Positions 1 to 8,224 of a DNA stretch of 64,000 bases are shown here, in pieces. The notes under the pieces are model-generated. The model had not been told where the DNA came from and did no database searches. It saw only the letters and a list, made by a program, of their open reading frames with translations. Both the position numbers and the translations under genes were made by a program. The stretch comes from Spirochaetaceae bacterium bin103 (GTDB lineage Bacteria > Spirochaetota > Spirochaetia > SZUA-6 > Bin103). How positions within the stretch are numbered: the stretch's first letter is position 1; each line of letters begins with the position of its first letter. The DNA lies in assembly GCA_002238925.1 (NCBI GenBank), contig MPNH01000017.1:1-64000 (forward strand), written 5' to 3'.

Positions 1-81
1 CCTGCTGACGAACCTCCACAGGGCCGGTGGACGCGGCAATCGATGCAAATCGCCCACTCTTGCGCAAAAGGTCATTCTACA

Positions 82-97
82 GTACGTTTGAACGTAC
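82..97. promoter_or_regulatory. Palindromic operator candidate upstream of the Phd-type antitoxin
   Basis: A perfect 7-bp inverted repeat, GTACGTT-TG-AACGTAC, ends 18 nt before the antitoxin ATG at 115. Phd/YefM antitoxins bind short palindromes over their own promoters and autoregulate, so this is the natural operator candidate. No convincing -35/-10 pair could be picked by eye. The palindrome is seen; its role is inferred. Confidence 0.55.
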
Positions 98-114
98 CCT
101 TGGAGGAGTTATAC

Positions 115-396
115 ATGGCACAGCTACCCGACATCATTCCAGTCCGGGATTTGAGGCAGGAAACCGCCGCGGTCTTGAAGCGGGTGCAGTCTTCCGGCCA
201 GCCGATCGTCATCACCCAGCGCGGCCGGTCGGCAGCGGTGATGCTGAGCTTGGAAGCCTACGAGCGGAACGAGCGAGAGCGCCAAGTGCTGCGACTTCTG
301 GTACGTGGCGAACAGGAGATCAGCGCAGGGATCGGGCACGACCTGGATGACGTCCTGGCCGAAGCGGATGCGATTCTTGCGCGCGATCGTTCGTGA
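115..396 (+). CDS. Type II toxin-antitoxin antitoxin, Phd/YefM family
   Basis: 93-residue protein. The N-terminus (IIPVRDLRQETAAVLKRVQ, then PIVITQRGRSAAVMLS and a YER segment) is the typical Phd/YefM DNA-binding fold; the acidic C-terminus (DDVLAEADAILA) is the toxin-neutralising tail. The ATG at 115 is preceded by GGAGGAG at 102-108, which favours it over an in-frame upstream start at 43. The stop TGA (394-396) overlaps a GTG start (393), the coupled layout usual for antitoxin-toxin operons. The toxin it should neutralise is truncated, so the antitoxin is probably an orphan. Family assignment is confident. Confidence 0.88.
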   Translation: MAQLPDIIPVRDLRQETAAVLKRVQSSGQPIVITQRGRSAAVMLSLEAYERNERERQVLRLLVRGEQEISAGIGHDLDDVLAEADAILARDRS

Positions 397-467
397 GAGT
401 CCGGTTCACACCAGCCGGACGCACTCAGTTCCTGGAGGCTATTGCATACATTCGGCGCGAGGAAATG
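393..467 (+). pseudogene. 5' remnant of a ParE/RelE-type toxin
   Basis: The GTG at 393 overlaps the antitoxin stop by 4 nt and opens with a ParE/RelE-like start (MRVRFTPAGRTQFLEAIAYI, then RREE). Similarity ends after about 25 residues, where a complete toxin would run about 90. The frame stays open but then runs antisense through the 3' end of the leftward gene that stops at 483, so the rest of the toxin is gone. The right edge is approximate. I infer a deletion or rearrangement joined the toxin 5' end to the 483-2261 gene. Confidence 0.6.
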
Positions 468-482
468 CTCCGGCGCGCAGGA

Positions 483-2261
483 TCAGTCGGCAGGGCGCTG
501 CACCTTGATCACGGTCGCCTGCTGGAGGCTCCCTTCAGCGTCTGCTACGACGGGATTCACGGTACTCGCGGCTCCATCCGGCCACAGCACCGACACCGAC
601 CGCGGTCGCTCGCCGGTGGGAAAACCGAAGTGTGCGCGCGGCGGGTCGCTTGACAGGTAGCCGCTGCTGACTCGCGTTTCGCGCCAGTAGGCGGCCTTGT
701 CGGTGGTGAGCCGCAGTTGCGCCCCGATGGCGAACGGGTTGGCCGACCCGGACCAGGCGAGGTCTACCTGCAGGCTCGCGCCGCCGCACACCTGGTTCTC
801 GAACAGGACGGCGGGCGCCTGGAAGTTGTTGACCACGATGTCCAGGTCGCCATCCAGATCCAGGTCCGCCATCGCCATACCGCGGCCGCTCTCGATGGCG
901 CCGAGGCCCCACTCCGGAGCCGGGGCGAACGCGCCGCTGCCGTCGTTGCGTAGCGCCTGGTTCTGTTCCACCAACTCCGCCCCCGGCAGGTGTCCGAACG
1001 CCTCGCCCACCATGCCGTTGACCGTGTAGAGGTCCAGGTCGCCGTCGTTGTCGAGGTCGCCGAACTGCGCCGACCAGCTCCAGCCGGTGGCATCCACCCC
1101 GGCACCCGATGCCCGGTTCTCGAAGCGGCCGTCATCACCGCGCACCTGCAGCGTGTTGGCATAGATCTGCTCGCGGTCGGTGGCGGCGGCATCGGGCGGC
1201 AGCACCGGCGCCCACGCGGCGTCCACCTCCGGCCCGGCCGCGTACGGCTTCATGTCCGCGGCGAACAGCTCGAAGCGGCCGTCGTTGTCGAGGTCGCCTT
1301 CCGCGAATGCCATCGTGTTGTAGGTGGTCTGCCGGAACGGCGCGGCCGGCACCCAGCGCCGCGGCCGGTTCAGGTACACGTAGTCGGGCACGTCGTAGTC
1401 GTTGCCGACCACGATGTCGCGGCGCCCGTCGCCGTCGACATCGGGCAGCGCGATCGCCAGCGCCATCGCACCGCCCGACAGGCGCAGGTGCTGAAACAAC
1501 AGGTTGGCGGGCTGAAACGCGTTGCGCGCATTGCGCTCCTCGCGAGACCCCAGGTTCTCGTAATAGTACACGCCGCGCAGCCGGGTGCGGGTGTCGGGAT
1601 CGGTGTCGTTCATCCGGCTCAGAAACAAGGCGCGCCGCTCGATCTCGTCGAGCTCCTCGTCGTAGGTGCCGCCCACCAAGTCGAGGTCGCCGTCGCCGTC
1701 CAGGTCCGCCCACGCCATGGTGTGGATCGGGAAGCGTGCGGTGAAGCGGCCGTCCTCAACCGGTGCGAACGTGCGGGCGGGCCCGGTCCCGCGCAGCCAC
1801 AGCGGCTGTCCGTCGCGGCGCGTGGCCACCAGGTCCAGGAAGCCGTCGCCATCCACGTCCACCGCGTTGACGGCACGGGTCTGCTCGGCGTCCACCACCA
1901 TGCGCTCGAACCGGAGCCCCGCCCCCGTGTTCCAGAGCACGGCAAGCGGCGCGGCGAGACCGGCCAGCACGATGTCGACGGCTCCGTCGCCATCGAGGTC
2001 GGCGAGCGCCACGCCCGCGCCGTTGCTGTCGAACGGCTGCCGCGGATGGTTCGGGACGGTCGTGTGCGGGAGCTCGTGGCGGACGAATCGACCGGAGCAC
2101 GCGGCCGGTTGGCGCAGCGGGGTGACGCGAACCACGACGGCGGTCTCATCGGCAGCGCGCGCTGCGGACGACCCCACATCGGAGTGCTTGGCCTGGGCGC
2201 CGGCCAGCGATCCGATCGCCCACATCGCCGCCGCGGCGAGCGGCAAGCCGAGCCGGTTCAA
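483..2261 (-). CDS. Secreted FG-GAP/VCBS repeat protein with C-terminal ASPIC/UnbV domain
   Basis: 592 residues. A hydrophobic N-terminal signal peptide (about residues 1-23) is followed by a run of FG-GAP-type repeats, each with a calcium-binding loop of the form DxDGDGxxD (for example ADLDGDGAVDIV, VDVDGDGFLDLV, ADLDGDGDLDLV, GDLDNDGDLDLY, ADLDLDGDLDIV). Together they should make a beta-propeller. The last about 100 residues (NPFAIGAQLRL ... VSVLWPDG) match the ASPIC/UnbV module that ends CRTAC1-like proteins. The start codon is TTG at 2261. Expected to be exported and Ca-binding, perhaps in adhesion or binding; no enzymatic function can be claimed. It points away from the LytTR gene at 2590. 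Confidence 0.82.
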   Translation of the reverse strand: MNRLGLPLAAAAMWAIGSLAGAQAKHSDVGSSAARAADETAVVVRVTPLRQPAACSGRFVRHELPHTTVPNHPRQPFDSNGAGVALADLDGDGAVDIVLAGLAAPLAVLWNTGAGLRFERMVVDAEQTRAVNAVDVDGDGFLDLVATRRDGQPLWLRGTGPARTFAPVEDGRFTARFPIHTMAWADLDGDGDLDLVGGTYDEELDEIERRALFLSRMNDTDPDTRTRLRGVYYYENLGSREERNARNAFQPANLLFQHLRLSGGAMALAIALPDVDGDGRRDIVVGNDYDVPDYVYLNRPRRWVPAAPFRQTTYNTMAFAEGDLDNDGRFELFAADMKPYAAGPEVDAAWAPVLPPDAAATDREQIYANTLQVRGDDGRFENRASGAGVDATGWSWSAQFGDLDNDGDLDLYTVNGMVGEAFGHLPGAELVEQNQALRNDGSGAFAPAPEWGLGAIESGRGMAMADLDLDGDLDIVVNNFQAPAVLFENQVCGGASLQVDLAWSGSANPFAIGAQLRLTTDKAAYWRETRVSSGYLSSDPPRAHFGFPTGERPRSVSVLWPDGAASTVNPVVADAEGSLQQATVIKVQRPAD

Positions 2262-2589
2262 CGTCTCGTCCTGCCGGGCGGCGGCGCCGAGCGCCGAGCC
2301 GCGTCATCAAGACCGGGCATGCGCGGGCGGAAGGGAGACATGCTCACCCGCGTAGGCTAACGGCACCGGCCCCCGGTTTCCAAGCCGGGTCAGGAACACG
2401 CAACGTGGCTCGCCGTGCGGCGTGCCGGCCACTTCGCCAGTGCCGCCGGCGAATCCGCACGCGCACCGGCGAGCACGTCACGGCCACTCGCGGAACGCGG
2501 TTCCGCGCGCCGCGGCGCTCGTCGTTCGCCCGCGCAATGGCATGGCAATCCGCGAACCACTGCGCGACATTATAAACAGGAGGTCCAAT
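2262..2589. other. Divergent intergenic region
   Basis: This 328-nt gap separates the divergent FG-GAP and LytTR genes. It must carry both promoters. The only AT-rich patch is CATTATAAA at 2568-2576, directly before the LytTR ribosome binding site AGGAGG (2578-2583). The reading frame of the LytTR gene extends back to 2422, but the sequence there looks non-coding. No RNA gene was recognised. Confidence 0.4.
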
Positions 2590-3645
2590 ATGAACGTTGC
2601 ACGACATCCTCCGGCGTCCGGCAGCCACCCGGCACCCGGCACGCCGCGCATGATGGAACTCGCGCACCGCGAGTTCCTCACTCCGCGCACGATGCGGGCG
2701 GTACTGGCGGCGCTTGGTGCTACCGTAGCCGTGTTCACGATTATCGGCCCGGTCGGCACCTACGAAACGCTCACGCCGCTGCGCCGGCTCGGCTACTGGT
2801 CGCTGTGCTACCTGGTTGCCTGGCCGGTGTACTTCTGCACGAGCGCGGTAGCGCTCTACTATCTCCGCCACAGCTCCCCGCGTACCGCCGCGCTCGGCCT
2901 GACCGGCGTGGCGCTCGCTGCGAGCGTGCCCGCCACCGGCGTCGTGTGCTCGATCGACCAGCTACTGCGGCCGGCGCATCTCACCGAGCTGCCGCTGCTG
3001 TATGCGCGGGTAGTAGCCGTGATGGTGCCGGTGACCTTCCTGGTGAACTTCATCGTACTGGAGCGCTCCAGGACGAGCAGTATCGACAACCGCGCCACCG
3101 CACACGGAACTGCCATCGCCGAGCGCAGCGCTGCCGGTCCGGTGCCGGCCACGGCCCCTTCCGAGCAGCGCCGGGAACCTGCCGGCGCCGCGCAACTGCC
3201 GCATCGCGGCGCGGCGGCCCGTGCGGCATCCGCGCCTCTCGCGTCATCCATGGCTCCGGCGGCGGCAGCCGCGCCGCCCTACTCGATCTTCGACCGGCTG
3301 CCGCGCCGGCTCGGCACCGACCTGATCTACCTGACCGTCGACGACCACTACGTGGAGGCTCATACGCGCGCCGGCTCTGCCATCCTGCTGATGAGATTCT
3401 CCGATGCCTGCGCCGAACTCAGCGACCGCGGGCTGCAGGTGCACCGCTCCTACTGGGTCGCCAAGCGCTACATGAAGCGGCTGGTACGACGGGACGGGCG
3501 CACCGTCCTGCGACTCATCACCGGCCAGGAAATCCCGGTCAGCCGCACCTACCTGGCAGCGGCGCGCGCGGTGTGCCACGAGGTGGACCTGGACGCCCCG
3601 GCCGGGCCGCTCCGCATGCCCGTGCAACGCCTCAGCCCCGGCTGA
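2590..3645 (+). CDS. Membrane-anchored LytTR-family DNA-binding regulator
   Basis: 351 residues. Four hydrophobic segments (roughly residues 35-55, 65-90, 95-115, 135-155) are followed by an Ala/Pro-rich linker and a C-terminal LytTR domain (from about residue 235: DLIYLTVDDHYVEAHT ... VHRSYWVAKRYM ... GQEIPVSRTYLA). LytTR domains bind direct repeats in promoters; here the DNA-binding domain is tethered to the membrane with no receiver domain, so it may sense a membrane signal directly. The ATG at 2590 has AGGAGG at 2578-2583. No sensor kinase partner lies nearby. Domain call is confident; target genes are unknown. Confidence 0.8.
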   Translation: MNVARHPPASGSHPAPGTPRMMELAHREFLTPRTMRAVLAALGATVAVFTIIGPVGTYETLTPLRRLGYWSLCYLVAWPVYFCTSAVALYYLRHSSPRTAALGLTGVALAASVPATGVVCSIDQLLRPAHLTELPLLYARVVAVMVPVTFLVNFIVLERSRTSSIDNRATAHGTAIAERSAAGPVPATAPSEQRREPAGAAQLPHRGAAARAASAPLASSMAPAAAAAPPYSIFDRLPRRLGTDLIYLTVDDHYVEAHTRAGSAILLMRFSDACAELSDRGLQVHRSYWVAKRYMKRLVRRDGRTVLRLITGQEIPVSRTYLAAARAVCHEVDLDAPAGPLRMPVQRLSPG

Positions 3646-3909
3646 GACCCCTCCGGCGACCGGCTCCCCGCCGATCGCCGGGTCCACGTCCCACAGTTCC
3701 CTGACGACTGCCGGATGTACATCTTTGTGCATCACCTGCATGTTGGCACTGTCCGGATTGCCGCGAACGCCATGCTCCAGGGCCGGGGCGTACGCGGTGC
3801 AGGAGAACATGGCGACGACGGCCAGCAGGGGAACGCCTGCCCGCAGAGCGCCGCGAGTGGACCTCGATCTCGTGCGGTAGCGGGACGTGGGTGAATCTTG
3901 CGGCCTCAT
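3244..3909 (-). CDS. Doubtful short lipoprotein-like reading frame
   Basis: An ATG at 3909 on the minus strand has a good GGGAGG site just upstream and opens a frame with basic residues, a hydrophobic stretch and a cysteine (GVPLLAVVAMFSC) resembling a lipoprotein signal. The next about 50 residues (through DVHPAVVRELWDVDPAIGGE) are not obviously a shadow. From 3645 leftwards the frame is antisense to the LytTR gene and looks like a shadow, so either the gene has lost its own 3' end or the frame is spurious. No family recognised. Confidence 0.25.
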   Translation of the reverse strand: MRPQDSPTSRYRTRSRSTRGALRAGVPLLAVVAMFSCTAYAPALEHGVRGNPDSANMQVMHKDVHPAVVRELWDVDPAIGGEPVAGGVSAGAEALHGHAERPGRGVQVHLVAHRARRCQVGAADRDFLAGDESQDGAPVPSYQPLHVALGDPVGAVHLQPAVAEFGAGIGESHQQDGRAGARMSLHVVVVDGQVDQVGAEPARQPVEDRVGRRGCRRRSHG

Positions 3910-4215
3910 GCGGCACCTCCCGGGAACGGAACGGGGCCGACCCACCAGAAATTCGAGATCAGCAAAGCAGCCGGGTCGACCCCGCGTTCCATGCAAAGAG
4001 AGCTACCTGAACCGTGCGGAGCGCGGCCAGAGCCGGATTCGCGGACCGACCGGGCCGTTCGTGGCCGGCACGCGAACCTCGTGAGGCGGCACCTCGATAC
4101 GCGGGTGGCCACCGGTCGATGGCAACCACGCAGCACGCGGAATGCACGCCCGCCGCGCCGGCCCGGCTCGCTTGCCAACCCCTGGGGCAGCATCTATCGT
4201 GTCGAAGGCGCGCCC
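3910..4215. other. Intergenic region before the permease operon
   Basis: About 300 nt separating the doubtful minus-strand frame from the permease gene starting at 4216. The permease frame extends upstream to 3898, but its translation there is Arg/Pro/Gly-rich and unlike the family. No RNA gene, repeat or clear promoter was seen. Confidence 0.35.
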
Positions 4216-5175
4216 GTGCAAGCTTACGTGATCCGCCGCATTCTGCTGCTCATCCCGACGTTCATCATTCTCACCATGCTGGTGTTTCTGTCGGTGCGGC
4301 TGATTCCCGGCGACGTGGTGGACGCCACCATGGCGCAACTCGAGTTCGACATGCAGGATATCGACCGCGAGAAGGTGGAGCGCATGCTCGGCCTGGACAA
4401 GCCGATCTACGTGCAGTACCTGAACTGGGTCGGGGGCATTGTGCTGGAGGGCACGCTCGGCGACTCGTTCATGGGTTCGTTCAAGGTCGAGGAGCGGATC
4501 GCAGGGCGGTTCAGGGTCACGCTCGAGCTGGGCCTGATCTCGATCATCATCGCATTGATCATCGCCATCCCGGTCGGCATCTACTCCGCGGTGCGGCAGG
4601 ATACCGCCGGCGACTACGCGGGCCGCTCGCTGGCGGTCCTGGGACTGGCCACACCAAACTTCTGGTTGGCTACCATCGTGCTGATCTACCCGGCGATCTG
4701 GTGGGCGTGGGCGCCGCCGACCGACCTGGTCTACTTTCTGGACAACCCGCTAAAAAACATCTGGCTGTACACCATTCCGGGCCTGATTCTGGGCACCGCG
4801 ATGTCGGCGGGCACCATGCGCATGACCCGCACCATGATGCTGGAGGTGCTGCGCCAGGACTACATCCGCACCGCCTGGTCGAAGGGCCTGCGCGAGCGCA
4901 TGATCATCCTGCGCCACGTGATCCGCAATGCGCTCATTCCGGTGGTTACCCTGATTGGCATGCAGATTCCGATCATCATCGGCGGCTCGGTGATCATCGA
5001 GAACCTGTTCGCGCTGCCCGGCCTCGGGCGGCTGGCGGTGAACGCCCTGATCGACCGCGACTACCCGGTCGTGTCGGGGGTCAACCTGATCTTTGCGACG
5101 CTGGTCATGGCGCTCAACCTCGCAGTGGACATCCTGTACGCGTTTCTGGACCCGCGCGTGCAGCACGGGCAGTAG
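4216..5175 (+). CDS. ABC transporter permease, DppB/OppB type
   Basis: 319 residues starting at a GTG (VQAYVIRRILLLIP), the conserved N-terminus of this family. Six membrane segments are visible, the first at about residues 5-28. The ATPase-contact EAA loop is recognisable around MLEVLRQDYIRTAWSKGL, and the C-terminus ends LDPRVQ. It should form the transmembrane pore with the next gene, 3 nt downstream, importing peptides, opines or small oligosaccharides. No ATPase is encoded here, so ATP-binding subunits must come from elsewhere, possibly from the 26-28 kb operon. Confidence 0.9.
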   Translation: MQAYVIRRILLLIPTFIILTMLVFLSVRLIPGDVVDATMAQLEFDMQDIDREKVERMLGLDKPIYVQYLNWVGGIVLEGTLGDSFMGSFKVEERIAGRFRVTLELGLISIIIALIIAIPVGIYSAVRQDTAGDYAGRSLAVLGLATPNFWLATIVLIYPAIWWAWAPPTDLVYFLDNPLKNIWLYTIPGLILGTAMSAGTMRMTRTMMLEVLRQDYIRTAWSKGLRERMIILRHVIRNALIPVVTLIGMQIPIIIGGSVIIENLFALPGLGRLAVNALIDRDYPVVSGVNLIFATLVMALNLAVDILYAFLDPRVQHGQ

Positions 5176-5178
5176 GGC

Positions 5179-6195
5179 ATGGCGGCGGAATCGGCGGCGC
5201 CCCGGTCCGATGCGGTTCTGCACAAGCGCAGCTTTGTCCGAGACCTGCTGGTGCGGCTGTTTCGCGACCGGCCCCTGGGTGCGTGGAGCGGCGTCGTGGT
5301 GTTCGCGCTGTGCGTGGTGGCGCTGTTCGCCGACGTGCTGGCCCCGTTCCCGTTCAGCGAAATCCACCTGATCGACCGGCTGTCCGGCTCCACCACCACC
5401 TACCTGCTGGGCACCGACCAGTTGGGCCGCGATATCCTCAGCCGGTTGATCCACGGGGCGCGGCTGTCGCTTGGGGTAGGCATCGCCGCCACGTCCGTGA
5501 GCCTGGTGGTGTCGCTGCTGATCGGCGGCGTCGGCGGCTTCGTGGGCGGCAAGCTGGACATCATTATCCAGCGGTTCGTGGATGCCTGGCTGTCGTTCCC
5601 GGGACTGCTGCTGCTGCTCACCGTCCTGTCCACGTTCGGGCGCGGCGTGCTGCAAATCATCCTGATCCTGGGAATATCGGCGGGTATCGGCAACGCGAGA
5701 GTGGTGCGCAGCGCGGTAATTTCCATCAAGGCCAACCCCTACTTCGAGGCGGCGCGCAGCATTGGCAGCCGGCAGTCGCGCACCCTGCTGCGCCACGTGT
5801 GGCCGAACATCACCGCACCCATCATCGTAATCTTCTCGATTACCGTCGGCGGCGTGATCATTTCGGAAGCGTCATTGAGCTTCCTCGGGTTCGGTTTGCC
5901 GGAGGAGGTGCCGAGCTGGGGCGCGATGCTGAGCAAGGAGGGGCGCAAGTACATGGAGGTGTCGCCGCGGCTGGCGATGCTGCCCGGGCTGGCGCTTACC
6001 ATCGTCGTGTACTGCCTCAACATGCTTGGCGATGCGCTGCGCGACCTGCTCGATCCGCGGCTGCGCGGCGCCGGTGGCGCCTCGAGCGGCGCCGGCAGCT
6101 ACGGCCGGCTTGCCGTCCGCGACGCAACCCGCGCCCTGCAGCGCGCCGAACAGCGCCAGCAACGGCAGCGCCCCGGACCCCGCACCCCGAAGTAA
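5179..6195 (+). CDS. ABC transporter permease, DppC/OppC type
   Basis: 338 residues. It has the short N-terminal OppC_N region, the family signature YLLGTDQLGRDILSRLIHGAR at about residues 75-95, the EAA loop (NPYFEAARSIG) and the LSFLGFGLP and ALRDLLDPRLRG endings typical of DppC. A Gly/Ala/Arg-rich tail of about 40 residues follows and is unusual in length. ATG at 5179, 3 nt after the DppB-type gene, so translation is probably coupled. The partner SBP may be the convergent gene at 6303-8120. Confidence 0.9.
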   Translation: MAAESAAPRSDAVLHKRSFVRDLLVRLFRDRPLGAWSGVVVFALCVVALFADVLAPFPFSEIHLIDRLSGSTTTYLLGTDQLGRDILSRLIHGARLSLGVGIAATSVSLVVSLLIGGVGGFVGGKLDIIIQRFVDAWLSFPGLLLLLTVLSTFGRGVLQIILILGISAGIGNARVVRSAVISIKANPYFEAARSIGSRQSRTLLRHVWPNITAPIIVIFSITVGGVIISEASLSFLGFGLPEEVPSWGAMLSKEGRKYMEVSPRLAMLPGLALTIVVYCLNMLGDALRDLLDPRLRGAGGASSGAGSYGRLAVRDATRALQRAEQRQQRQRPGPRTPK

Positions 6196-6244
6196 GCCGG
6201 CCGAAAAAGGGCGGCCAAGCCATCGCTCGACCGCCCTCGATCGG

Positions 6245-6264
6245 TGGCCGTTTCGCAACGGCCA
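6245..6264. terminator. Possible bidirectional terminator hairpin
   Basis: An 8-bp perfect stem (TGGCCGTT / AACGGCCA) with a TCGC tetraloop lies between the convergent permease and SBP genes. There is no T-tract on either side, so it may act only as an mRNA 3' end structure. Confidence 0.35.
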
Positions 6265-6302
6265 GTGCGTGTCGCCCTCGTCGTAGACCTAATAGACGAT
6301 AA

Positions 6303-8120
6303 CTAGAAGCCCATTTCGGCCTTCAGGGCCTGGTCGATCCACAGGCGGGCGAACACCTGGTTCTTCTGCCACACGCCCATGTAGAAGTCGCCGTTGAAGC
6401 CGCCGACCCACGGCTGGCTGAAGTTGAAGTTGGGAGCGATCGGGCCCCACGTGTACCAGTGCTGCTGCACCAGGTAGTGGTCGGCCTCACGCACCAGCGC
6501 CTTCAGCTCGTCGTAGCTGGTTGCCTCGCGCGCCTGCTTGACCAGGTCGTTGTAGACCGGGTCGTCGAACTGGCCGCGGTTCCACTTCGCTCCCGGCTCC
6601 TGCCACTGCAGCGAGTCGAGCGGAAAGTAAGGCGTGCCGGAGATGGCCGGCGACAGCCCGAACAGTTGGCCGTTGTCGAGCCGGTTGACGAACTCGGCAC
6701 CGTCCACCGCATCGACCACTACCTCCACGCCGATCGCCTTCCAGTATTCGACGGCAATCGCCGGGTAGTCCTGCAGCGGCCCGGTGCTCGACTGCTGCAA
6801 CGGAACCTTGAACCGCACGCCGTCGTCGCCGCGCGGATAGCCGGCCTCGTCCAGGAGCGCCTCCGCCCCCTCCGGATCGTAGCTGTAGGCGTGCTGCAGC
6901 TCCGGCGACCACTCCTCGTACGGGACCACGTAGTCTTTCAACGCCCGGCCGACAACGCCCTGCGGCGTGGCCAGCGCCTGGCCCTTGTACAGGGTTGCGG
7001 CGATGGTCTCGTTGTCGAGCGCCATCTGCATCGCCTGGCGCACGCGGATATCGTCGAACGGCTTGTCCTGCACATACATGGCGAACACCTGGTTGGAACG
7101 GAAGTAGTAGGAATTGGCCCGCAGCTCCGGGTTGGTGCGCAACAGGCTGTCCGCCTCGTCGATGGTGCTGAGGTGGGTCGACATGTTGTGTCCGATGTAG
7201 TCGATGCGGCCGGCGCGCAGCGCGGCGATGTAGGTCGCCGACTCCGGCATGATCAGGACCTTGACCTCGTCGACGTAGGGAAGCTGATTGTCGGGATACT
7301 TCTCGTCATGCCCCCAGTAGCCGGGGTTCTTGTGGAAGGTGAGCGACTCCGCCTCCACCCAGTCCACCAGCATGAACGGCCCGGTGCCGACCAGGGTGCG
7401 CCAGTCGGCCACGTCGCCATTGGCCTTGATCACCTCCGGCGGCAGGATGAAGCCGAAGTTGTCGTCGATCAGCACCTTCAGCGCGTCCAGGGGCGGCGTG
7501 TCGATCTCGATGTATACCGTGCCGTCGTCGATCGCCTCGAGCCTGGTGAAGTTGAGCTGCGGCATGCGGCTGGTGTTCGGCGGCGGCTCCTCGAACGGAC
7601 CGGTGCCGCTGAGCCGCTGAAAGTTGAACACGATGTCCGAGGCCGTCAGCGGACGCCCGTTCATCGGTTCCTTGTCATGCCAGCGCGCATTCTCGCGCAC
7701 GGTGAAGATGAACGTGGTCGGATCCGGCTGCTCCCAGCTCTGTGCCAGCGCCCCGGTGTAGTGGGTGATGTCCAGGTACTCGGTCGACATCGGGTTGATG
7801 CTGCGGTCGATGCCCCAGTTGCCGATGCCGAGCTTTTCGACCACGCCGGAGTTGGCGTAGCCGGCGCTCAGGCCGCCTACCGACTGGTCGGTGTTGGCGA
7901 TGTCGCGGTCGTTGGCGGCGGTCAGCGTGCCGCCGTATTGCGGTGCCGGCACCTCCATGCCGGTGGTCGGGTCGATTACCATCTCCCGTTCCATGGTCAT
8001 CGCGGCCGGTTCTTCGTCCGCGGCCGCCGCCCACGCCAGGCCGGCGGCCAGCGCCACACCAAGCAGCACCATGGCCGCCCGGCTCCACGGGCACGGACCG
8101 GATTGCATGCGAATCTTCAT
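6303..8120 (-). CDS. ABC transporter substrate-binding protein, family 5 (SBP_bac_5)
   Basis: 605 residues. The ATG at 8120 follows AGGAGGA and gives a Sec signal peptide (MVLLGVALAAGLAWAAAADE). The mature N-terminus has a TTGMEVPAPQYGGTLT motif shared with the broken paralogue at 12715-14537. Family 5 landmarks: FIFTVRENARWHDKEPMNGR, VFNFQRLSGTGP, LVGTGPFMLVDW, DIRVRQAMQMALDNE and LLDEAGYPRGDDG. Periplasmic, delivering peptides or a related ligand to a DppBC-type permease; the convergent permeases at 4216-6195 are the nearest candidates. Ligand cannot be read from sequence. Confidence 0.9.
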   Translation of the reverse strand: MKIRMQSGPCPWSRAAMVLLGVALAAGLAWAAAADEEPAAMTMEREMVIDPTTGMEVPAPQYGGTLTAANDRDIANTDQSVGGLSAGYANSGVVEKLGIGNWGIDRSINPMSTEYLDITHYTGALAQSWEQPDPTTFIFTVRENARWHDKEPMNGRPLTASDIVFNFQRLSGTGPFEEPPPNTSRMPQLNFTRLEAIDDGTVYIEIDTPPLDALKVLIDDNFGFILPPEVIKANGDVADWRTLVGTGPFMLVDWVEAESLTFHKNPGYWGHDEKYPDNQLPYVDEVKVLIMPESATYIAALRAGRIDYIGHNMSTHLSTIDEADSLLRTNPELRANSYYFRSNQVFAMYVQDKPFDDIRVRQAMQMALDNETIAATLYKGQALATPQGVVGRALKDYVVPYEEWSPELQHAYSYDPEGAEALLDEAGYPRGDDGVRFKVPLQQSSTGPLQDYPAIAVEYWKAIGVEVVVDAVDGAEFVNRLDNGQLFGLSPAISGTPYFPLDSLQWQEPGAKWNRGQFDDPVYNDLVKQAREATSYDELKALVREADHYLVQQHWYTWGPIAPNFNFSQPWVGGFNGDFYMGVWQKNQVFARLWIDQALKAEMGF

Positions 8121-8224
8121 TCCATCCTCCTCATGTGGGATGTGTGATCCGCTCACCCTAAACCGTGCCCACCCGTCCGTCAAACAAGCGCAGATCGCCG
8201 AGATCGCCGAGACCGCTGCACTGC

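Noticed and set aside
4750..5796. Long minus-strand frame over the two permease genes
   Set aside because: Lies entirely antisense to permeases with strong family conservation; Gln/His-rich translation typical of a shadow.
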